DNA of 64,000 nt, from positions 3,320,001-3,384,000 of the forward strand of contig NC_003030.1 of NCBI RefSeq assembly GCF_000008765.1, given 5' to 3'. This document shows, piece by piece, positions 58,774 to 64,000 of this stretch; position 1 is the stretch's first letter, and the number at the start of each line of letters is the position of its first letter. Source of the stretch: Clostridium acetobutylicum ATCC 824. Its GTDB lineage: Bacteria > Bacillota > Clostridia > Clostridiales > Clostridiaceae. Made by a program: the position numbers and the translations under genes. The notes under the pieces are model-generated. The model made no database searches. It had not been told where the DNA came from and was given only the letters and a program-made list of their open reading frames with translations.

Positions 58774-60126
58774 ATGAATAACAAGTATATAGAACTTTTC
58801 AAATCACTCGTAGATTCCTATTACAACGATACTTTTGATTCTTTTGTATATCACATCCTTTCAGATGAAGAGGTAGATAAAAAAGAGCTCTCAAAAGTAA
58901 TATCATCCTTATGTGGCGTTAGTGTTGAATTTAAAGATACTGAAACTTACATAAGTGAATTAAAAAAAGCAATCTCAAATTATAAATGTACTGATAACAT
59001 AGTAGAAAAAATCAAAGAATGCGATTCTTCTTGTCACAGCAACGAAGGAGAAACTCCCTGCCAAAAATCATGTCCATTTGATGCTATACTGGTAGATAAA
59101 AACACTAAGACTTCACACATACAGAAAGATTTATGCACAGATTGCGGCAACTGTATAACTTCATGTCCTTCTGGATCAATATTGGATAAAATTGAATTTA
59201 TGCCTCTATTAAATCTATTTAAAAATAATGAGACAGTAATAGCTGCTGTAGCACCTGCCATAGCTGGTCAGTTTGGAGAAAATGTTTCACTTGAAATGCT
59301 TAGAACTGCTTTTAAAAAGGTTGGATTTGCAGATATGGTAGAAGTGGCTTTTTTTGCAGATATGCTTACTATAAAGGAAGCTTTTGAATTTAATGAACTA
59401 GTAAATTCAAAGGATGATTTAATGATAACCTCTTGTTGTTGCCCAATGTGGGTTTCCATGATACGAAAAATATACAAGGATTTAGCTAGACACGTTTCAC
59501 CTTCGGTCTCTCCTATGATTGCCTCTGGAAGAGTTATAAAAAAACTAAATCCAAATTGCAAGGTGGTTTTTATAGGTCCTTGTATTGCTAAAAAAGCCGA
59601 ATCTAGAAGTCAAGATATAAGTGATGCAATAGATTTCGTGCTTACCTTCGAAGAGTTAAAAGGTATATTTGATGTACTAGATATAGATCCAGAAAAGCTG
59701 CCAGAAACACATACAAAGAGTTATGCCTCAAGAGAGGGCAGACTTTATGGTCGCACAGGTGGAGTATCTACCTCTGTAGATGAAGCTGTAAAAAGAATTT
59801 TCCCTAACAAACATCATTTATTTAAATCCACAAAAGTAGATGGTGTTAAGGATTGTAAGGATATACTTAATAAAACGCAGGCTGGTAATATAGGTGCAAA
59901 TTTTTTAGAAGGTATGGGCTGTGTTGGTGGCTGCGTTGGTGGTCCAAAAGCTATAGTTCACAAAGATCAGGGACGTGAAAGTGTAAATAAAACAGCAGAA
60001 AGTTCTGAAATTAAAATATCTGTTGATAGTGAACGAATGAAGGATATTTTAAGTCGAATAGGAATTAACTCAATAGAAGATTTCGGAGATAAATCTAAAG
60101 TAGATATTTTTGAAAGAAGATTTTAA
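58774..60126 (+). CDS. hydA2: [FeFe] hydrogenase, HydA2-like
   Basis: A 450-residue monomeric iron hydrogenase. Residues 1-80 form an unfamiliar N-terminal domain; two ferredoxin-like cluster sites follow (C83, C87, C96, C100; and C121, C124, C127, C131). The H-cluster motifs are TSCCCPMW (219-226), IGPCIAKKAE with C270, and EGMGCVGGCVGG with C383 and C387. L1 has one more Cys than the usual TSCCPxW and L2 and L3 differ from MPCxxKxxE and MACxxGC; as I recall this marks group B hydrogenases such as C. pasteurianum CpIII. AAGGGGG precedes ATG. No maturation gene is nearby. Confidence 0.93.
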   Translation: MNNKYIELFKSLVDSYYNDTFDSFVYHILSDEEVDKKELSKVISSLCGVSVEFKDTETYISELKKAISNYKCTDNIVEKIKECDSSCHSNEGETPCQKSCPFDAILVDKNTKTSHIQKDLCTDCGNCITSCPSGSILDKIEFMPLLNLFKNNETVIAAVAPAIAGQFGENVSLEMLRTAFKKVGFADMVEVAFFADMLTIKEAFEFNELVNSKDDLMITSCCCPMWVSMIRKIYKDLARHVSPSVSPMIASGRVIKKLNPNCKVVFIGPCIAKKAESRSQDISDAIDFVLTFEELKGIFDVLDIDPEKLPETHTKSYASREGRLYGRTGGVSTSVDEAVKRIFPNKHHLFKSTKVDGVKDCKDILNKTQAGNIGANFLEGMGCVGGCVGGPKAIVHKDQGRESVNKTAESSEIKISVDSERMKDILSRIGINSIEDFGDKSKVDIFERRF

Positions 60127-60279
60127 TATAAATTTATCAGTCGATAAGGCTTAGTTTTCATGTTATACTTAATATATAACGTAATGGAAACTCAGTTTAA
60201 CCTATACTTAGATTTGAAACTTTTAAATGTATTAACTAGGTTTTACTTTCAATTTCCTATAATTGTGAGGTGATTGCAT

Positions 60280-60927
60280 ATGACTGGTAAAATTAAAGCA
60301 GCCATTTTCGACATGGATGGTACACTTGTAGATTCTATGTGGATTTGGCAATCAATCGATGTGGAGTATTTAAAGAAAAAAAATATATCATTTCCTGATG
60401 ATTTAAAAGCTGCAATTGAACACTTAGGTTTTCATGCTACAGCTAGATATTTTAAAGAAAGATTTAACCTTAAGGAATCAATTGAAGAGATAACTGATGA
60501 TTGGACTCAGATGGCATACAAACATTATGCAGATGATATAAAATTAAAGCCTTATGCTAAGGAATATTTACTATATTTAAAAAATAAAAACATAAAGTTA
60601 GGTTTAGCAACAAGTAATTGTAATCTTTTAGTTGAAGCAGCACTAAAGCCTCTAGGAATATATGATTTATTTGACTCAATTACAACTACCGATGAAGTTG
60701 ATAAAGATAAAAACTTTCCAGATGTTTACCTACTTGCCGCTAAGAGATTAGGCGTATCACCCCATGAATGCATAGTTTTTGAAGATATTTTGCCTGCTAT
60801 ATTGTCAGCCAAAAAAGCTGGAATGACCGTTGTCGCTGTACATGATGAATCTTCCATTAAAAGCTTAGTTGATATAAAGGATAAAGCAGATAAATTCATT
60901 GTATCTTATGATGAAATCATTGCGTAA
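60280..60927 (+). CDS. HAD-superfamily hydrolase (beta-phosphoglucomutase-like)
   Basis: A 215-residue HAD enzyme with motif I FDMDGTLVDS (nucleophile D11 and D13), motif II LATSNCN, and motif III/IV in VFEDILPAILSAKKAGM. A helical cap follows motif I, as in subfamily I phosphatases and beta-phosphoglucomutases. The substrate is unknown. The start is the ATG at 60280 after GAGGTGAT; a TTG two codons earlier is too close to the site. It ends in a shared terminator with the convergent gene at 61002. Confidence 0.88.
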   Translation: MTGKIKAAIFDMDGTLVDSMWIWQSIDVEYLKKKNISFPDDLKAAIEHLGFHATARYFKERFNLKESIEEITDDWTQMAYKHYADDIKLKPYAKEYLLYLKNKNIKLGLATSNCNLLVEAALKPLGIYDLFDSITTTDEVDKDKNFPDVYLLAAKRLGVSPHECIVFEDILPAILSAKKAGMTVVAVHDESSIKSLVDIKDKADKFIVSYDEIIA

Positions 60928-60941
60928 TTCTTCAATACAAA

Positions 60942-60976
60942 TTAGAGAACCAATAAAATTAACATTGGTTCTCTAA
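60942..60976. terminator. Terminator between the HAD gene and the SH3-like gene
   Basis: A perfect 13-bp stem (60942-60954 with 60964-60976) with a 9-base loop, between convergent genes; a T-rich tail follows on the + strand. Confidence 0.85.
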
Positions 60977-61001
60977 AAGTTATTTTTTACTTGTAAATAT
61001 T

Positions 61002-61439
61002 CTATTTAGGTTCAATAATATCTTCTTCTAAAATCAAATCTGAACTAGGTATCCATCCCTTATTATTAGTATCAATATTCAAATTGATCATTACCTCGTA
61101 CCATAAATTATTCTCAATCTGTCCACTATCAATTATTTTTATATTGGTTCCGCTTTGTACATTCGTTAATATATAAGAATCATATACAGGTGCAATATAA
61201 AGCTTAGTATTTTTACTAACCACTCCATTTTTACTCTTAACAGGTATATACTTTATAACAACAGAATTATTAAACCTTTCTTCTTTTTTATCTGAATAAC
61301 CTTTTAAAGCTTTTTTCATTTTATTATTTTGTCTTGTTAAAACCATTATGTGTCTTTTTTGTTCTTCCTCTTTTTTTATAAGATCAACTGCAAAATATAT
61401 ACAAACGCCAAAAAATATGAGCACTACAAGTATAATCAA
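61002..61439 (-). CDS. Membrane-anchored SH3-like domain protein
   Basis: A protein of about 145 residues: an N-terminal membrane helix (1-22), a basic coiled-coil stretch (KKEEEQKRHIMVLTRQNNK) and a C-terminal SH3b-like domain (NTKLYIAPVYDSYILTNVQSG, ENNLWYEVMI, KGWIPSSDLI). Such domains often bind the cell wall. The start is set to TTG at 61439, 8 bases after GAGAGG; a TTG two codons earlier is only 2 bases away. Function unknown. Confidence 0.75.
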   Translation of the reverse strand: MIILVVLIFFGVCIYFAVDLIKKEEEQKRHIMVLTRQNNKMKKALKGYSDKKEERFNNSVVIKYIPVKSKNGVVSKNTKLYIAPVYDSYILTNVQSGTNIKIIDSGQIENNLWYEVMINLNIDTNNKGWIPSSDLILEEDIIEPK

Positions 61440-61505
61440 AGGCAATACCTCTCAAAACATCTATTCACTATATAATATGTACTAGTATCTATAATTATTT
61501 ACTGC

Positions 61506-62213
61506 TTATAAAATTTCTCCATTAGTGTACTGAGGTACTAATTTTACAATATCCTTTTTACAACAATATTCAAAGTCTTTTTTTAATCCTAGTTCCATTA
61601 TTCTCTTATAATGTTTTGCATATTTTACAAATCCTTTTATATCCTCATTAGTTTTATAAACATATTGAGCCGTGGTTGCTGCATCTGTAAGCTCTAGCTT
61701 TTTCATTCTATCCATTACACAATTTATTATATATCCGCTACAAATAAAATCATCAATTGAAAATTCTCCATAGGTTCCTGCATTAACTATTACCACATCA
61801 TTATTAAGCTCTACTATTTTTTCTGCTACTGCTTCTCCATTAAGAACAGACCCTATAAGTATATCCCTTGCTGTTTCTGATCCCTTTATGGCCCTGGTTC
61901 CATTTGTTGTTGTCATAATTAAAGTTTTACCTTTTACAACATCTTCGGTATATTCCATAGGAGAATTAGAAAAATCAAAGCCCTCTATTTTAAGGCCTTT
62001 TCTCTCTCCTCCTAAAATAGCATCTTTACCGTATTCTTTTACCTTTTTTAAAGCCTCTTCAACTGTAAGTACTGGTACCACTCTTTTGCAGCCATTGTTT
62101 AAAGCAGTTGTAATAACAGAGGTTGCCCTAAGCATATCTATTACAACAGCAGTTTTATTTTTTACCTTTTCTTCTTTTATATCATCAGCAGATATAATCA
62201 AATCTATTTTCAA
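61506..62213 (-). CDS. comB: 2-phosphosulfolactate phosphatase family protein (ComB)
   Basis: A 235-residue ComB-family protein with the motifs VVIDMLRATSVITTAL, GGERKGLKIEGFDFSNSP and TTTNGTRAI. The family enzyme makes sulfolactate from phosphosulfolactate in coenzyme M synthesis in methanogens, but many bacteria have ComB without the rest of that pathway. The start is TTG at 62213, 8 bases after AAGGAG; a GTG at 62222 lies within the site. No other sulfonate genes are near. Confidence 0.88.
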   Translation of the reverse strand: MKIDLIISADDIKEEKVKNKTAVVIDMLRATSVITTALNNGCKRVVPVLTVEEALKKVKEYGKDAILGGERKGLKIEGFDFSNSPMEYTEDVVKGKTLIMTTTNGTRAIKGSETARDILIGSVLNGEAVAEKIVELNNDVVIVNAGTYGEFSIDDFICSGYIINCVMDRMKKLELTDAATTAQYVYKTNEDIKGFVKYAKHYKRIMELGLKKDFEYCCKKDIVKLVPQYTNGEIL

Positions 62214-62290
62214 GCTACCCACTCCTTATAATCTTTATAAAAATATTTTACCATTATCTAAATATTTTAATAAATAATTTAACAAAAAAT

Positions 62291-62335
62291 TCTCCATAAA
62301 GATGAAATTTTTCTTTGTAATCATCTTTATGGAGA
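62291..62335 (-). terminator. Terminator after the TcaA-like gene
   Basis: A perfect 15-bp stem (62291-62305 with 62321-62335) with a 15-base loop, followed on the minus strand by ATTTTTTGTT. Confidence 0.85.
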
Positions 62336-62346
62336 TTCATAATTAA

Positions 62347-63759
62347 TTATTTGACATTTTCAACACTTGCTAGCTGGTAAGCTCCTACTGCATCATTATA
62401 TTTAAAGGTATATTTATAGTTAAATTCCTTTTTAGATGTAACATAAGTCTCACCATTATCACTATCTATGTCATACACTTCATGTGTAACTACCGTACCT
62501 GATTTACTATCACTACTAAAATCACATGAAACAATATTACACTGCTGATTCATCTCTACTATTTTTTTACTATAAGCATCTTTTATATATGCCTCTTGCT
62601 GTTTATAAAGGTCGCTATCTGGGTAGAGATACTTTTGTATAAGCGACATATTATTGTCATTTACAGCTTCTCCAAAGTAAAGAGTATAATCCTGAAGCAA
62701 CTGTTTAATCTTCCACTCATTAGAATCCGGTTTATATTTTGAATTAAAGAAATCTAAGTATACTTGTGGCCCATTTATATCATAAGAATACTCTAACTTT
62801 TGAATATCACTTTTTATTATTTTTCCATCTTTTTTAATAGTTCCGTATATACTTGTTTTCTTATCAACAGGTCCAATAGTTTTAATATCTTTTATCTTTT
62901 TTCCTGTGTCCTTATCACCTATAAATATTTCTGCATCTTTTTCATCACTGTCAATTTTAACGTATTTTAAATCCTTAAGCAGTACAATTGAAATTTTATT
63001 ATTTTTAGTTTTTAGCGTATTAACATTTTTAGAATCAGTTGGGCTTGCATATTTGCCCTTATACACTGCTTTTATGGTATATTTACCTGGCAGAAAAGGC
63101 CCGTATTGTTTATTATCATTATCTTTTGTTACGGTACCAATCTTTTCGTTGTTCAAGTAAATATTTGTTCCCTTAAATTTTGTCTTAACTGTTACATAGG
63201 CTGGCTTTACTATTATTTTATAATTAGGAAAAAATAAATACTTATTTCCTTCACGTTCCATCCTAAAGGCATATGAATTTGATGTAAGTGAAGGGCTGTC
63301 TGCATTTATCGTATCTGCTTCATCATTTAATTCACTTAAGACACTATCTGAATATGACTTATTGCTATTAAAATATTTAATAAGTATATTTGCACTTGCA
63401 TCATCCATTTTGGCATTATTATTTGAATACTCTACTAATTTTTCTATCTTAGCTTTATCTTTCTTTGCTACTGCTTCTTCAAAATTTTTTACTACTTTCG
63501 ATGGATTGGATTGAGTTTTCCCAAAATAAATAAATACTCCAACAAAAATCACTACTACAGCTACCGAAGCTATTGCTATAATCATTTTTTTTGATATACT
63601 CTTCCTTACAGGTGATATTGTCTCAACCTTGCTTTCTTCAGCTTTGATTTTATTTAAAGCTGAAGCTTGACTTTTTTTATCTGTGACACTACTTCCACAT
63701 TTGGGACAGACCTTGTATTCGTCTTCTAACTTATGACCACATTTAGTGCAAAATCTCAT
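62347..63759 (-). CDS. TcaA-like zinc-ribbon membrane protein
   Basis: A 470-residue protein with an N-terminal zinc ribbon (C4, C7, C18, C21: CTKC and CPKC), a linker, one membrane helix (about 59-79) and a large external part: a helical domain (80-160), PEGA-like beta domains (TVKTKFKGTNIYLNNEKIG, FLPGKYTIKAVYKG) and a C-terminal NTF2-like domain. This is the layout of Staphylococcus TcaA/YvbJ proteins, linked to envelope functions and glycopeptide response. The role here is unknown. ATG follows GGAGG. A paralogue lies directly upstream at the window edge. Confidence 0.85.
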   Translation of the reverse strand: MRFCTKCGHKLEDEYKVCPKCGSSVTDKKSQASALNKIKAEESKVETISPVRKSISKKMIIAIASVAVVVIFVGVFIYFGKTQSNPSKVVKNFEEAVAKKDKAKIEKLVEYSNNNAKMDDASANILIKYFNSNKSYSDSVLSELNDEADTINADSPSLTSNSYAFRMEREGNKYLFFPNYKIIVKPAYVTVKTKFKGTNIYLNNEKIGTVTKDNDNKQYGPFLPGKYTIKAVYKGKYASPTDSKNVNTLKTKNNKISIVLLKDLKYVKIDSDEKDAEIFIGDKDTGKKIKDIKTIGPVDKKTSIYGTIKKDGKIIKSDIQKLEYSYDINGPQVYLDFFNSKYKPDSNEWKIKQLLQDYTLYFGEAVNDNNMSLIQKYLYPDSDLYKQQEAYIKDAYSKKIVEMNQQCNIVSCDFSSDSKSGTVVTHEVYDIDSDNGETYVTSKKEFNYKYTFKYNDAVGAYQLASVENVK

Positions 63760-63792
63760 AACTATATTTCCTCCAATAATATATTATAAAAA

Positions 63793-64000
63793 CTACCTAC
63801 TTACACTTTCTAACAGTTTATATACTAGATATGTATTTGTTTTACCATTAAATTTAAAACTATATGAACAATTATATTCTTTTGTTGACTGTACGCCATA
63901 CTTATCCACATTATAAACCTCCTCTGTATTTACAACACCACTCTTACCATCCTGATTGAACTTACATCCAGTAATATTACAGCTTTTAGTTGTTATCTTT
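63793..64000 (-). CDS. TcaA-like protein, C-terminal fragment (paralogue)
   Basis: The minus strand is open from the window edge to a TAG at 63793-63795 (69 codons seen). It matches the C-terminal domain of the gene at 62347: both have CNI-x-x-C-x-F followed by KSGVV/SGTVV, EVY, and a Y-x-Y/F-x-F-x(2)-N ending. They are tandem paralogues, 33 bases apart. The N-terminal part is outside the window. Confidence 0.75.
   Translation of the reverse strand, partial: KITTKSCNITGCKFNQDGKSGVVNTEEVYNVDKYGVQSTKEYNCSYSFKFNGKTNTYLVYKLLESVSR

Overview
The window is a low-GC, gene-dense chromosomal segment of an anaerobic endospore-forming Clostridium. Sporulation genes (spoIIE, spoVB, spoVT, spoVG, yabP, yabQ), Bacillus-type housekeeping order, an [FeFe] hydrogenase and a formate-tetrahydrofolate ligase point to this group. 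Gene content and the 450-residue HydA2-like hydrogenase fit Clostridium acetobutylicum or a close relative; this is recognition from memory, not a database match.

Layout. 1-2134 (+): end of a dipeptide/oligopeptide ABC transporter (permease end, two ATPases). 2194-12440 (-): ispD, a PIN/TRAM membrane protein (yacL), disA, radA and the CtsR heat-shock operon ctsR-mcsA-mcsB-clpC with a textbook CtsR operator, plus two small unrecognised genes. 12531-18221 (-): one complete rRNA operon (16S-23S-5S-tRNA-Asn) preceded by a two-tRNA transcript (CAT anticodon, Ala). 18267-31654 (-): murD, a candidate orphan small RNA on the + strand, T-box-controlled glyS behind a second tRNA-Asn, lysS, greA, dusB, coaX, fhs, ftsH, hpt, tilS. 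31731-34621: spoIIE and a Leu/fMet/Met tRNA cluster. 34877-54175 (-): yabR, divIC, yabQ, yabP, rqcP, hup, mazG, spoVB, spoVT, prsA, mfd, pth, htrA, a two-component system, prs, glmU, spoVG, purR. 54442-60927 (+): murC, a small membrane protein, two tRNA-Pro genes, an unrecognised beta-rich protein, an Old Yellow Enzyme, an [FeFe] hydrogenase and a HAD phosphatase. 61002-64000 (-): an SH3-like membrane protein, comB and two tandem TcaA-like proteins, the second cut by the window edge.

The minus-strand blocks keep the order known from the Bacillus subtilis origin-proximal region (purR-spoVG-glmU-prs; mfd-spoVT-spoVB-yabN-yabO-yabP-yabQ-divIC-yabR-tRNA-spoIIE-tilS-hpt-ftsH-coaX-dusB-greA-lysS-rrn-ctsR-clpC-radA-disA-yacL-ispD), with local insertions such as fhs, murD, glyS and prsA. 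The shared strand of rRNA and core genes suggests the minus strand is the leading strand.

Functionally the window joins translation (aaRS, tRNAs, rRNA, pth, greA, dusB, tilS), protein quality control (ClpC/McsAB, FtsH, HtrA, PrsA), genome integrity and c-di-AMP (DisA, RadA, Mfd), wall synthesis (murC, murD, glmU) and sporulation. Several promoters can be read directly, including a sigma-H promoter at spoVG, a long-spacer Spo0A-type promoter at spoIIE and a sigma-G-like promoter at spoVT. The least explained items are the candidate small RNA behind a perfect 36-bp palindrome at 19760-19943, a 14-codon leader ORF before prsA, an RBS-occluding hairpin before spoVB, and the orphan protein at 56719.
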